Shown here in pieces: positions 37,724 to 47,058 of a DNA stretch of 64,000 bases. Origin of the DNA: Opitutales bacterium. GTDB taxonomy: Bacteria; Verrucomicrobiota; Verrucomicrobiia; Opitutales; UBA953. The notes beneath the pieces are model-generated. The model was not told where the DNA came from and searched no databases. It saw nothing but the letters and a program-made list of their open reading frames with translations. How positions within the stretch are numbered: the stretch's first letter is position 1; each line of letters starts with the position of its first letter. The stretch covers positions 62,001 through 126,000 of the forward strand of contig JAFXKI010000004.1 in NCBI GenBank assembly GCA_017531845.1, written 5' to 3'. Made by a program: the position numbers and the translations under genes.

Positions 37724-39772
37724 TTATTGGGAGCTTTCTGCGGGAACGGTTTTTTCCGATTTGGGAGTGTCCGGCGTTTTTTCGCCGTCGGTGTTTTCGG
37801 CGTTCCCGTCTTCTTTTTCTCGTGCGGAAAGGGGCTTGTAATCAATCGGCGAGCGGATTTCTCCGTGTTCGATAATTTCTTTCACGTGAATGCCGTCGAG
37901 CGTTTCGTATTCCAAAAGGGCTTCGGCGATTTTTTTGTGTGCTTCGCCGTGCTTGGAAATGAGTTTTTCTGCGCGCTCGTATTGACGTTCGATGATGTCG
38001 CGAATTTCGCGGTCGATATTTTGAAGCGTGGCTTCGCTGATATTTTGCGTGCGGGCAATTTCTCTCCCGAGGAAAAGATTTTGTTGGTTTTCCCCGAATG
38101 CGACCGGTCCGAGCGAGCTCATCCCCCATTCGCAGACCATGCGTCGTGCCATCGAGGTGGCACTTTTGATGTCGCTTGATGCGCCGGAGCTGATGTCGTG
38201 AGTGAAAACCTTTTCTCCGATGCGACCCGCCATTGTGGAGCAAATTGTGTTCAGCAACTGTGTCTTCGTGCGCCCGAGAATGTCTTTGCTCGGCATAAAC
38301 ATTGCCATACCGAGTGCGCCGCCGCGCGGAATAATCGTTACCTTGTGAAGCGGCATCGTGCCGTCGTCAACCATAACTTGAACGAGCGCGTGCCCGGCTT
38401 CGTGATAAGCTGTCGTGGCGCGGTCTTTGTCGTCCATAACGCGTCGGCGTTCCCGCCCGTAGGAAATTTTGTCGCGGGCTTCCTCGATCGAAACCATGTC
38501 GATTTCCGTTTTCTTGGAACGCACGGCAATGAGGGCGGCTTCGTTCAGAAGGTTTGCCAAATCTGCTCCGGCGAATCCGGTGGTCGTTTTGGCGACGTAG
38601 GCGAGATCGACTTTTTCCGAAATTTTAAATTTTTTCGCGTGCACCTGAAGAATGGCTTCGCGACCTTTAATATCCGGCAAATCGACGTAAACCTGTCGGT
38701 CGAATCGTCCCGGGCGGAGCAGGGCGGCGTCGAGCACATCCGCACGGTTGGTAGCGGCAATAACGATGACGCCTTCCTGCGGATCAAATCCGTCCATTTC
38801 GACGAGGAGCGAGTTCAGCGTCTGTTCGCGTTCGTCGTTTCCGCCGCCGAGTCCGCTTCCGCGTTGACGCCCTACGGCATCAATTTCGTCGATAAAAATA
38901 ATGCACGGTGCATTTTTCCGGGCTTGTTCGAATGTGTCACGCACACGGGATGCGCCGACGCCGACGAAAAGTTCAACAAAGTCGGAGCCCGAAATGGAGA
39001 AAAACGGCACATCCGCTTCGCCGGCGACAGCGCGAGCGAGCAGGGTTTTCCCGGTGCCGGGAGGTCCTACGAGGAGCACGCCTTTCGGGATGCGTCCGCC
39101 GATTTCGGAAAAACGTTTCGGTTCTTTTAAAAATTCGACAATTTCGGAAACTTCCTCTTTTGCCTCGTCGCAACCGGCAACGTCTTTGAACGAAACTTTT
39201 GATTTTTCCTTGTCGAGCAGTTTTGCGCGGGAACGCCCGAATGAAAGTTGTTGTGACTGCGCGCGCTTATAGGAGCGGAAAATGAAAAACAGGATAATGC
39301 CGCCGATAATGAGCGTTGGTAAAACCGCCCAAATAACTTCGCCGACGCGCGATCCGGCGGGAGCGTCTTTAAAGCCCTGTGCAGGAATGCTTTCGCGAAG
39401 CAATTTAATATCGTCTTCAAGGAGTGTGCCTGACGCATTAAATTTGCCGAGGTTTTGCGCGGGCGCGGGAACGCCGGAGCCGGTAGCTTCCGTGCCGGGT
39501 GTCATAGCGGCAGCGCCGTGAAGCTCCCCGGTAATCGTGTAATAATTTTTGCCGCCGCCGACGGGATTGTTTTTAAGCGTCAGCGTGCTGATGCTTTTTT
39601 GTTTTGCAAATTCGAGAACCTGCGCCACCGTGATTTCGCGCGCGGGAACTTTTCCGCCCGGTGTGTAAACCAACAAACCGATGAGAACGGCGATGATTGC
39701 GCCCCACATCAACAATACGCGAAAGTCGGTGCGTGGTGCGGGTTTTTTACTGTCGTCTTCTTTTTGTGCCAT
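37724..39772 (-). CDS. ftsH: ATP-dependent zinc metalloprotease FtsH
   Basis: A 682-residue membrane protease that degrades misfolded and regulatory proteins. The start is set at [17 protein letters not shown]; 69 upstream codons in frame are unconserved. Two transmembrane helices (about 18-37 and 145-165) flank a periplasmic domain longer than usual, with a Gly/Ala/Pro-rich insert near 83-108. Walker A GPPGTGKT is at 236-243, Walker [10 protein letters not shown] near 291-299, the SRH Arg pair near 353-356, and zinc motif HEAGH at 457-461. A C-terminal acidic tail closes the protein. tilS upstream is a conserved neighbour in many bacteria. Confidence 0.97.
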   Translation of the reverse strand: MAQKEDDSKKPAPRTDFRVLLMWGAIIAVLIGLLVYTPGGKVPAREITVAQVLEFAKQKSISTLTLKNNPVGGGKNYYTITGELHGAAAMTPGTEATGSGVPAPAQNLGKFNASGTLLEDDIKLLRESIPAQGFKDAPAGSRVGEVIWAVLPTLIIGGIILFFIFRSYKRAQSQQLSFGRSRAKLLDKEKSKVSFKDVAGCDEAKEEVSEIVEFLKEPKRFSEIGGRIPKGVLLVGPPGTGKTLLARAVAGEADVPFFSISGSDFVELFVGVGASRVRDTFEQARKNAPCIIFIDEIDAVGRQRGSGLGGGNDEREQTLNSLLVEMDGFDPQEGVIVIAATNRADVLDAALLRPGRFDRQVYVDLPDIKGREAILQVHAKKFKISEKVDLAYVAKTTTGFAGADLANLLNEAALIAVRSKKTEIDMVSIEEARDKISYGRERRRVMDDKDRATTAYHEAGHALVQVMVDDGTMPLHKVTIIPRGGALGMAMFMPSKDILGRTKTQLLNTICSTMAGRIGEKVFTHDISSGASSDIKSATSMARRMVCEWGMSSLGPVAFGENQQNLFLGREIARTQNISEATLQNIDREIRDIIERQYERAEKLISKHGEAHKKIAEALLEYETLDGIHVKEIIEHGEIRSPIDYKPLSAREKEDGNAENTDGEKTPDTPKSEKTVPAESSQ

Positions 39773-39834
39773 GGAATGATTTCGGGAATGTTTCCGCCTT
39801 CTTCGCGCGTGCGCGTGAAAGCAAAAACGACGGT

Positions 39835-41322
39835 TTATAAAGGTAAAGCCTCTCGGCGGTAAGTCAACCGCAGAGCCGACGTTCCCGCTTCGCAAATGCG
39901 AAAGCGTTCCGCCGGAGGCAATCCCGGAATCCATGCAATTCCCGTGCCGTCTGCGAAAACCGGAAGTGTTTCGCGGCAAATTCGCGGAATTTTTTTATCA
40001 ATAAAAATGCGGCGGACGGATTTTTCGCCCGGCGCGCCGAGCGGACGGTATTTTTCTCCGGGAAAAAGTTTTCGCACAAAAATTTCCGGAGTTCCCGCCA
40101 GAAAAGCCGTTTCCGAAGGCGGGAACGCGCCCTCACGGATTTTTGCGAAAAGCTTTTCAGTGACGAAAACTTTCTCAAAAAAATACGGAAGAGGCAGCAT
40201 CTTGCCGCTTTCGCTGGAAGCGGGATTTTGGAGAGGGGAAAATTCTGCAGGCGATTTTTCGTTTTTGCGAGAGCGGGCGGAGCGTGCTTCTTCCACGCGT
40301 AATTCCGTTCCCGTCCAAACGATTTCCCGGTTGCCGATTTGCTTTTTCAAAGGCGTTCCCGCGCAAATTGCGTTGACGAGCGCGTCGGCGACTGCCGCTC
40401 CGTCGGTTTCTATTTTTTCTTGGGCAAAAATTTTTCTCAAAACACGCCGTGCGATTGCCGACAGCCGAACAGACGAAGCAACATTTTTATCGCTTCCGCC
40501 GCCAAGCTTGTAGACGTGCAAACTTTCTGCCGTCTTCTCCGTCTGCGCTTGCGCCTCGTTCGTTATTTTTTCCGCTAAAAAATCCAGCGCATCGGCATCT
40601 TCTTCGGCGAGCTTACGGGAACGCGAGATGTTTTCAAACGGTGCGGCGGCACGAAGTTCCGGCAACACGAGGTTGCGCACGCGATTGCGAAAATAATCCG
40701 TTCCCGCGTTGGTGGAATCCTCCCGCCACGGAATTTCACAAGCGCGCAGGGCAGAAACGATTTTTACCTTCGGAACCTCCAAGAGCGGGCGCATGAAAAC
40801 GCGTCCGTCGGCTTGGCGGGAAATTTTGCGCGGGGCGGCGAGCCCGTCCGTTCCCGCTCCGCGCGTGAGGCGCATCAAAAGCGTTTCCGCCACGTCGTCG
40901 CGCTGGTGTCCCTGCACGAGAATTTTGCAGTTTCGGGCGCGCATTTCGCGGGCGAAAAAATCCAGGCGGGCGCGCCGGAGCTCGGTTTCGCCGAGTTTTT
41001 CGCCGCTTTCGGAAACGCGTTTTTCGCAGATAAATCCGATGCCGAGCGCGGAGCAAACTTCGCGGACAAATTCCGCATCTTCCCCGCTTTCCGCGCGCAC
41101 GGAGTGATCGAAATGCAAAACAAAAAGGCGTTCCCGTGCTTCGGGGAACTTTGCCCAAGTCAGAAGCAACGCGGCGAGCGAATCCGCGCCGCCGGAGCAG
41201 GCAACGGCGAGCGGCCTTGGCGCGCCGCAACGAATGCCGGAAATTTCGAATGAGAGAAAATCCGAAATTTCCGCGAGCGCGATTGCTTTTTCTCGCCAAT
41301 TTATCTGCATACGTTGCCTCAT
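39835..41322 (-). CDS. tilS: tRNA(Ile)-lysidine synthase
   Basis: A 495-residue protein that converts C34 of the AUA-reading tRNA-Ile to lysidine. The PP-loop ATPase motif SGGADS is at 43-48 and is followed by LHFDHSVRAESGEDAEFV and VQGHQRDDVAETLLMRLTRGAGTDGL, all hallmarks of TilS. The C-terminal part holds the TilS substrate-binding region (KLFPGEKYRPLG). Start is either this ATG or the one four codons later (MQINWREK). ftsH follows after 62 bp. The gene is unusually dense in the octamer CGGGAACG, with seven of nine copies on its coding strand. Confidence 0.93.
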   Translation of the reverse strand: MRQRMQINWREKAIALAEISDFLSFEISGIRCGAPRPLAVACSGGADSLAALLLTWAKFPEARERLFVLHFDHSVRAESGEDAEFVREVCSALGIGFICEKRVSESGEKLGETELRRARLDFFAREMRARNCKILVQGHQRDDVAETLLMRLTRGAGTDGLAAPRKISRQADGRVFMRPLLEVPKVKIVSALRACEIPWREDSTNAGTDYFRNRVRNLVLPELRAAAPFENISRSRKLAEEDADALDFLAEKITNEAQAQTEKTAESLHVYKLGGGSDKNVASSVRLSAIARRVLRKIFAQEKIETDGAAVADALVNAICAGTPLKKQIGNREIVWTGTELRVEEARSARSRKNEKSPAEFSPLQNPASSESGKMLPLPYFFEKVFVTEKLFAKIREGAFPPSETAFLAGTPEIFVRKLFPGEKYRPLGAPGEKSVRRIFIDKKIPRICRETLPVFADGTGIAWIPGLPPAERFRICEAGTSALRLTYRREALPL

Positions 41323-41566
41323 TATGCGTTCCCGTCCTGCGCTCCCGCAATAAAAGTTTTATGAGTGAAAAGCTGAGGAGTTTAATCGGCTTCGCCGAGA
41401 AATTTACTTTTATGAAATAAAAAGGACTCTTTGCCTGTCTTTCTTGCGAAACAACTAAACTCCTAAGCTCTTAAGCTTTTCAGCATTTGCCGACGTGCTT
41501 CGGCAAATTTCAATTTGCGGGAACGCGGGGAACGTGATTTCCTTGCGGGAACGCATTTTTCAAACC
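41323..41566. repeat. Divergent gap with a spaced inverted repeat
   Basis: The gap between tilS and gltX. TGAAAAGCT-GA-GGAGTTTA (41366-41384) is complementary to TAAACTCC ... AGCTTTTCA (41456-41482), with about 70 bp between. The right arm holds extra AAGCTCTT units, as in other simple intergenic repeat families. It must also contain both promoters. Confidence 0.5.
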
Positions 41567-42943
41567 ATGAGTGAAGTTCGCACACGTTTTGCACCGAGCC
41601 CGACGGGCTTTTTTCACATCGGAAGCGCACGCACCGCGCTCTTTAACTGGCTTTACGCCCGCGCCACGGGCGGAACGTTCGTTTTGCGTATCGAAGACAC
41701 CGACAAGGAACGCAACACGCAGGAATTTCTCGACGTCATTCTCGAATCCATGCGCTGGCTCGGAATGGACTGGGACGAAGGTCCGCAAGTCGGCGGCGAC
41801 TACGGCCCGTATTTCCAATCGCAGCGTAGCGATTTTTACAAACAGAAAGTCCGGGAACTCATGGACAAAGGGCGCGCCTACGAAAAGGACGGCGCGATTT
41901 GGTTCCGTCTCGAAGGCGAACGCGAAACCGTTTATGACGATTTTCTGAAAAAAGAATACGAACGCGTTCACGCCGCGCCGGTTATTATCGACGACATTAT
42001 TCGCGGGCGCGTCGAACGCGCCGAAGACCGCGACTTCGTCATCGTGCGCGGGAACGGCGAACCCGTTTTCCACCTCGTGAACGTCGTTGACGACATTGCG
42101 ATGAAAATCACGCACGTCATTCGCGGCGAAGACCATCTTTCCAACACGAGTAAACACGTTGAGCTTTACAAGGCTTTCGGCGTGGAGCCGCCGAAATTCG
42201 CGCACATTCCGCTGATTTTGAAAACGGAAGGCTCGGGCAAAATGTCCAAACGCGACCGCGGCGCGCTCATCGAAGAATATCAGTCGCGCCACTTCCTGCC
42301 CGCCGCCGTGCGCAACTTCCTTTGCATGCTCGGCTGGACACCGAAGGACGGGCGGGAAATTCTCCCGATTGAGGACATTATCGCGCAATTTGACCTTGCC
42401 GACGTGCATCAGGCGAACGCACGTTTTGACGAACGCAAAATGGCGTTTTTCAATCAGGAATATCTGCGCGCGCTCCCGGACGAATCTTTCGCGTGGCTCG
42501 CCGCTCCCGTGCTCGGCGAAGCAAAAGTTATCGACGACAAAACGGACGAAGATTATCTGCAAAAAGTCCTCGCGCTGTGCAAACCGAAGATGAACGCGCT
42601 CGACACGCTCCCGAACTTCGTCGGCTACTTTTTCACGGAAGATTTCCCGATTGACGAAAAGGCACTCGCCAAACAAAGCAAACGCGGCGATCCCGCGGCG
42701 CGTTGCCGCGAACTCGTTCCCGCGCTCGAAGCAGCGGCGGACGTCGCTCCCGCGACGATTGACGCGCTTTTTGAAAAGCTCGGCGCGGAAAACGGCGTAA
42801 AGCCGACGGATTACTTTGCGCCGATGCGCCTCGCCGTTTCCGGGCAGGCGGGCGGTCCCGGCTTGCACGAATTGCTTGAGCTTCTCGGCAAGGAACGCGT
42901 GCTTTCCCGCGTCAAAAAATTCGTCGAAAAATTCGCAAAATAA
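41567..42943 (+). CDS. gltX: Glutamyl-tRNA synthetase
   Basis: A 458-residue class I synthetase charging tRNA-Glu. The start is set at [14 protein letters not shown], the invariant N-terminus; 24 open codons upstream are not conserved. The HIGH motif appears as FHIGSART and the KMSKS motif as [10 protein letters not shown] near residue 225. [12 protein letters not shown] and [11 protein letters not shown] are typical of the catalytic domain, and the helical anticodon-binding domain covers about 320-458. No tRNA-dependent amidotransferase gene is in the window, so discriminating status is not known. The polyprenyl synthase gene follows after 36 bp. Confidence 0.97.
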   Translation: MSEVRTRFAPSPTGFFHIGSARTALFNWLYARATGGTFVLRIEDTDKERNTQEFLDVILESMRWLGMDWDEGPQVGGDYGPYFQSQRSDFYKQKVRELMDKGRAYEKDGAIWFRLEGERETVYDDFLKKEYERVHAAPVIIDDIIRGRVERAEDRDFVIVRGNGEPVFHLVNVVDDIAMKITHVIRGEDHLSNTSKHVELYKAFGVEPPKFAHIPLILKTEGSGKMSKRDRGALIEEYQSRHFLPAAVRNFLCMLGWTPKDGREILPIEDIIAQFDLADVHQANARFDERKMAFFNQEYLRALPDESFAWLAAPVLGEAKVIDDKTDEDYLQKVLALCKPKMNALDTLPNFVGYFFTEDFPIDEKALAKQSKRGDPAARCRELVPALEAAADVAPATIDALFEKLGAENGVKPTDYFAPMRLAVSGQAGGPGLHELLELLGKERVLSRVKKFVEKFAK

Positions 42944-42979
42944 TTTTCTCCTAACGAAAATACGTTCCCGCTTTCAGTC

Positions 42980-43993
42980 ATGGAAAAAAACTCTTCAAAG
43001 CCGCTCACGGAAACGCTGAACGCCAGCGGCATTTTTGCTCCGCTGAAAAATCATTTGGCGGCGCTCGATGCGTTTTTGGAAGAACAGGTGCTGGAATTTG
43101 CGCCCGCTGCACGGGAAAGCCTGCGCTACACGTTTACGCATCGCGGAAAACGCCTGCGCCCGGCTCTTGTGTTTTTTTCCGGCTGGGAAAATGAGGAAAC
43201 GGTAGCTCCGGAACTCGTTCGCGCCGCCGCTACGGTGGAGCTGATCCACCTCGCGACTCTCGTTCACGACGATATTTTGGACGACGCAAAAATCCGCCAT
43301 TCCTCGCCGACGCTTTTCGCTAAATACGGCTCGCACACCGCCGTTTTGCTCGGCGACGCGATTTTCGCGCATGCGCTCAAGCTGATGTCCGATTTTGACG
43401 CCGTGGAGCTTTGCCGCGCGCTCGCAAACGCGACGCGCGAAATCTGCACCGGCGAAATTTGGCAAACCGCCGAACGCGGGAACGCGTCTGTCTCGCTCGA
43501 CGATTATTTTGCGATGATTCAGATGAAAACCGGTGAACTCTTTGAAGTTAGCGCTCTGCTTGGCGCAACGCTCGCCGGCGGCGGACTCGAAAAAGGAAAG
43601 GCATTTGCAAAATTCGGTCGGCACCTCGGACGTGCGTATCAGATTTTTGATGACATTGTCGACTATCTCGGCGACGAAACAACTATCGGAAAAACGCTCG
43701 GAACGGATCTTGCCAGCGGGAAATTTACGCTTCCGGAAATCCTTTTTCTGCAAAAACTGGACGCGACGGCGCGGGAACGCTTCCTCGCAGAGGTTACCGC
43801 GGGAACGTTCGGCATCAAAGAAGTGGTTGCGCAAATGCGCGATGCCGGAGTTTTTGATGAAAGCCGTGCTTATTTCCTGAAGGAAACGCAGATCGCGGCA
43901 GGCGCGCTCGCACCTTATGCCGACGATGCGGGCGCGAAGCATTTGCTCGCGATGTCGGACTTTGTCGCGTCTCAGGTTCGCAAAATTTCTTAA
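42980..43993 (+). CDS. Long-chain trans-polyprenyl diphosphate synthase
   Basis: A 337-residue IspB/HepT-type enzyme that extends farnesyl or geranylgeranyl diphosphate with isopentenyl units for quinone side chains. First Asp-rich motif DDILDDAKIRH (about 94-104) and second motif DDIVDYLGDETTIGKTLGTD (about 222-241) are intact; GKRLRPALVF and KTGELFEVSALLGA also fit. Bulk near the first motif suggests a long product, but chain length cannot be read from sequence alone. Between gltX and ddl in an apparent operon. Confidence 0.92.
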   Translation: MEKNSSKPLTETLNASGIFAPLKNHLAALDAFLEEQVLEFAPAARESLRYTFTHRGKRLRPALVFFSGWENEETVAPELVRAAATVELIHLATLVHDDILDDAKIRHSSPTLFAKYGSHTAVLLGDAIFAHALKLMSDFDAVELCRALANATREICTGEIWQTAERGNASVSLDDYFAMIQMKTGELFEVSALLGATLAGGGLEKGKAFAKFGRHLGRAYQIFDDIVDYLGDETTIGKTLGTDLASGKFTLPEILFLQKLDATARERFLAEVTAGTFGIKEVVAQMRDAGVFDESRAYFLKETQIAAGALAPYADDAGAKHLLAMSDFVASQVRKIS

Positions 43994-44035
43994 ATTGTGG
44001 CGTTTTTGTTTTTTTTGAAAAAACGGGAGGTTTTT

Positions 44036-44965
44036 ATGTCTGAAGAAAATTTCACGATTGTCGTTTTGTGCGGTGCGGTTTCTCCGGAGCGGGACGTTTC
44101 GATTCGTTCCGGTATTGCCTGTGCGGAAGCCTTGAAGAAAACGTTCCCGCGTGTCGAACTGAGGGTTTTGGACGGGAACGCATTGCCGGACGATCTTGAT
44201 CCGGCGCAACATATTGTTTTCCCGGTGATCCACGGAGACTACGGCGAAGACGGAAAAATTCAGCGCGAACTTGAATCCCGCGGTTTCGCGTACGCCGGTT
44301 GCGAAGAAGCGTGTTGCACGGTTTGTATCGATAAAGCCTTTACAAAAGAGAAATTGCGAGCGGCGGGCGTTCCCGTTACGCAGGAAGTTGTTTTTTGCGC
44401 AAAAAGCCGCCCGCAGGCGAAAAGCCTCGTGCGTCGGCTCGGGCGGGAAATCGTTCTTAAGCCGGCTGATAAAGGATCGAGTGTCGGACTGTATTTGCTC
44501 TCGGGAACGCGTGCGGTGAAGCGTGCGCTTTCAAAAATTCGCGAGGGGAAGTGGATTGCCGAGCCGCGTCTTTTCGGGCGCGAGCTGACGGTCGGACTCA
44601 TCGGCGGTGTTGCCGGCGGGATCGTCGAAATCCGCCCGAAGAGCGGTGCGTATGATTTTCAAAGTAAATATACTGCGGGCGCGACGGAATATCTTGCTCC
44701 GGCTCCGCTTCCGGAGGTGCTTGCCGCGTCCGTGCGCTCTGCGGCGGAAACCGTTTTTAAGGTTTGCGGATGCCGCGATTATTCGCGGGCGGATGTCATT
44801 TTATTACCGAACGGGCGATACTTTTTCCTCGAAGTCAATACGATGCCTGGGCTTACGGCGACGAGCCTTTTGCCGAAAAGCGTTTCCTGTATCGGATATG
44901 ATTTTCCGAATCTTGTGCGAAAAATGATAGAACCGGCAATTGCCCGATTTTCTTCCCGCAATTAA
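44036..44965 (+). CDS. ddl: D-alanine-D-alanine ligase
   Basis: A 309-residue ATP-grasp enzyme that makes the D-Ala-D-Ala dipeptide of peptidoglycan precursors. The start at MSEENFTIVVLCG has a GGGAGG Shine-Dalgarno 5 bases upstream; 13 open codons before it are ignored. Motifs: CGAVSPERDVSIRSG at the N-terminus, VIHGDYGEDGKIQRELE, VLKPADKGSSVGLY in the central ATP-grasp part, and FLEVNTMPGLTATSLLPKS with the C-terminal Mg ligands. No other mur gene is adjacent. It starts 43 bp after the polyprenyl synthase stop. Confidence 0.94.
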   Translation: MSEENFTIVVLCGAVSPERDVSIRSGIACAEALKKTFPRVELRVLDGNALPDDLDPAQHIVFPVIHGDYGEDGKIQRELESRGFAYAGCEEACCTVCIDKAFTKEKLRAAGVPVTQEVVFCAKSRPQAKSLVRRLGREIVLKPADKGSSVGLYLLSGTRAVKRALSKIREGKWIAEPRLFGRELTVGLIGGVAGGIVEIRPKSGAYDFQSKYTAGATEYLAPAPLPEVLAASVRSAAETVFKVCGCRDYSRADVILLPNGRYFFLEVNTMPGLTATSLLPKSVSCIGYDFPNLVRKMIEPAIARFSSRN

Positions 44966-44976
44966 TTTTTTTGCAG

Positions 44977-47049
44977 ATGAAAAACTTGGTTCTCGGTTTC
45001 GGTTGGGTGTGGCTTTCGGCGGGAACGGCACTTTCCGCACAAACGCTTTTTGAAAAATACGAGCGTTTTCTGACGCCGCCGAAAACCTACGTTTGCCAAC
45101 GCGCCGGCGAGGCCGTAAAAATCGACGGAAAGCTTGACGAAGCCGCTTGGAAAAACGTTCCCGCGACGGCGGCGTTTGTCGATATCAGCGGCGAGGATTT
45201 TCTTAAACCGAAGTTTCGCACGACGGCGAAAATGCTCTGGGACGACGATTTTCTTTACGTCGCCGCCGAGATGGAGGAGCCGAATCTTCAGGCGAGCCTG
45301 ACTGAACACGATTCCATCATTTATCGCGACAACGATTTTGAGGTTTTTCTCGATCCGGACGGCGACGGGAAAAATTATTTCGAAATCGAAGTCAACGCCT
45401 TCAATACGGTGTTCGACCTGATGCTTGATAAGCCGTATCGCTCGGGCGGAAATTTTTTCACGCAGTGGAATTGCCCGGGGCTCAAAACCGCCGTTCGTTG
45501 CGCGGGAACGCTCAACGACGCGACGGATAAAGATTCCGGATGGACGGTTGAAATGGCGATTCCGCGCAAGGCGCTGACGCAGAATTTTGACAATCCGCTT
45601 CAGGCGGGAAAATGCTGGCGCGTGAATTTCTCCCGTGTGCAATGGCTGAAAAAAGGCGGTCCGGAAGAAAACTGGGTTTGGTCGCCGACGGGAAAAATCG
45701 ACATGCACATGCCGGACCGCTGGGGCTACGTGGTTTTCTCGGATAAAAACGCGGGAACGCCGCTTTCGGAAGCTGAAAATTTTTCGCTTCCGTATCCGGA
45801 AAGTATTTACAAATTGCTTTGGGCAATGTTCTACGCTCAGCAGGAAAATTTCGCGCGGGAACGCAATTATCTGCGCACGCCGGAGCAGTTTTTCCTGACG
45901 GAAAAAGAAACGGGAACGCTACCGAGCGGCACTACGCTTTCCGTTGAAGCAACACAAAATACGTTTCGCGTGATTGCAGACGTTCCCGCATTAAAAACGC
46001 GTTATTTCGTAAACGAACAGGGCGAATTCCGCGCAGAGCCGCTCGCGCCGCGCGCCGTCAAAAATTGGGTTTGGCTTCGTATCGATAAAAAAACTACGGA
46101 CGACGCTTGGCGGGAACGCTTTGCGCTGATGCGCGAATGCGGAATTTCCGCCGCGCTTTTTGAAGGTTACGACGCGCGCGTTTACCGTCTTTGCAAAGAA
46201 TCCGGCTTGGAGGCGCATTACTGGCGCTGGACGCTCAATCGCGCCGAGTTTCTCGAAACGCATCCTGAATGGTATGCCGTGAACCGCCTCGGCGAATCCT
46301 CACACGACAAACCTGCCTACGTCGATTACTATCGTTTCCTTTGTCCGAGCCGCCCGGAAATCGCAGCGGAACTTGCGAAAAGCTATCTTTCCGACGCGCA
46401 TTTGCCGTATGTGGACGGCGTGCATCTCGATTACATTCGCCTGCCGGACGTGATTCTTCCCGTTAATTTGTGGAAAAATTACGGTATTGAGCAGACGCGG
46501 GAACTGCCGCAATACGATTATTGCTACTGCGAATTTTGCCGCGAAGCGTTTAAGCAAAAAACGGGGCAGGATCCGCTCGAACTGCCGTTCCCGCAGGAAA
46601 GCCAATCGTGGCTGAATTTCCGCTACGATGCCGTCGGGAACGTCGCAAACACGATTGCGCGCCGCGTAAAGAGCGACGGAAAATTTATCTCCGCCGCCGT
46701 GTTCCCGGGACCGTCGATGGCGCGGCGCATGGTGCGCCAAAGCTGGGGCGATTGGACGCTCGACGCGTTTTTCCCGATGATTTACAACGGCTTTTACAAT
46801 GAAGGCGCGGACTGGATCGGCGCTTCCGTGAAAGAAAGCGTTTCCGCCGTCAACGGACGTGCAAAAATTTACGCGGGATTATTTTTCCCGGACATTAAAG
46901 ATGATTTTGAGGCGTGCCTTGATGCGGCGTTTGGCAACGGAGCCGCCGGCGTTTCCTTCTTCGACGGTCCGGACGAAGCTCATCTCCGCCGCTTCAAAGC
47001 TTATTTGGAAAAGCGCGGCTTTGATGCCGGCGTTCCCGGAAAAAACTGA
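44977..47049 (+). CDS. Secreted CBM9-like plus GHL10-like protein
   Basis: A 690-residue protein with a signal peptide (MKNLVLGFGWVWLSAG..., cleavage near residue 21). Residues 25-250 resemble a CBM9/DOMON-type carbohydrate-binding domain: AVKIDGKLDEAAWKNVP, NDFEVFLDPDGDGKNYFEIEVN, TVEMAIPRKAL. After a linker, residues 350-690 resemble glycosidase-like family GHL10 (YngK/DUF187): GISAALFEGYDARVY, VDGVHLDYIRLPD, CYCEFCREAFKQKTGQDP and FFPMIYNGFYNEGADW. The Asp in HLDYIRLP is a likely catalytic candidate by position in the barrel. This implies binding and cleavage of a periplasmic or extracellular glycan, substrate unknown. The domain order is unusual. It converges on the CLC gene. Confidence 0.8.
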   Translation: MKNLVLGFGWVWLSAGTALSAQTLFEKYERFLTPPKTYVCQRAGEAVKIDGKLDEAAWKNVPATAAFVDISGEDFLKPKFRTTAKMLWDDDFLYVAAEMEEPNLQASLTEHDSIIYRDNDFEVFLDPDGDGKNYFEIEVNAFNTVFDLMLDKPYRSGGNFFTQWNCPGLKTAVRCAGTLNDATDKDSGWTVEMAIPRKALTQNFDNPLQAGKCWRVNFSRVQWLKKGGPEENWVWSPTGKIDMHMPDRWGYVVFSDKNAGTPLSEAENFSLPYPESIYKLLWAMFYAQQENFARERNYLRTPEQFFLTEKETGTLPSGTTLSVEATQNTFRVIADVPALKTRYFVNEQGEFRAEPLAPRAVKNWVWLRIDKKTTDDAWRERFALMRECGISAALFEGYDARVYRLCKESGLEAHYWRWTLNRAEFLETHPEWYAVNRLGESSHDKPAYVDYYRFLCPSRPEIAAELAKSYLSDAHLPYVDGVHLDYIRLPDVILPVNLWKNYGIEQTRELPQYDYCYCEFCREAFKQKTGQDPLELPFPQESQSWLNFRYDAVGNVANTIARRVKSDGKFISAAVFPGPSMARRMVRQSWGDWTLDAFFPMIYNGFYNEGADWIGASVKESVSAVNGRAKIYAGLFFPDIKDDFEACLDAAFGNGAAGVSFFDGPDEAHLRRFKAYLEKRGFDAGVPGKN

Positions 47050-47058
47050 TTTTTCGGG

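Noticed and set aside
37880-37890. TTTCACGTGAA as a third parS
   Set aside because: Only the 11-bp core matches and outer bases are wrong; it lies inside ftsH, far from the mnmG pair. Likely chance.
41510-42868. 452-codon minus-strand ORF
   Set aside because: Opposite gltX; shadow frame.
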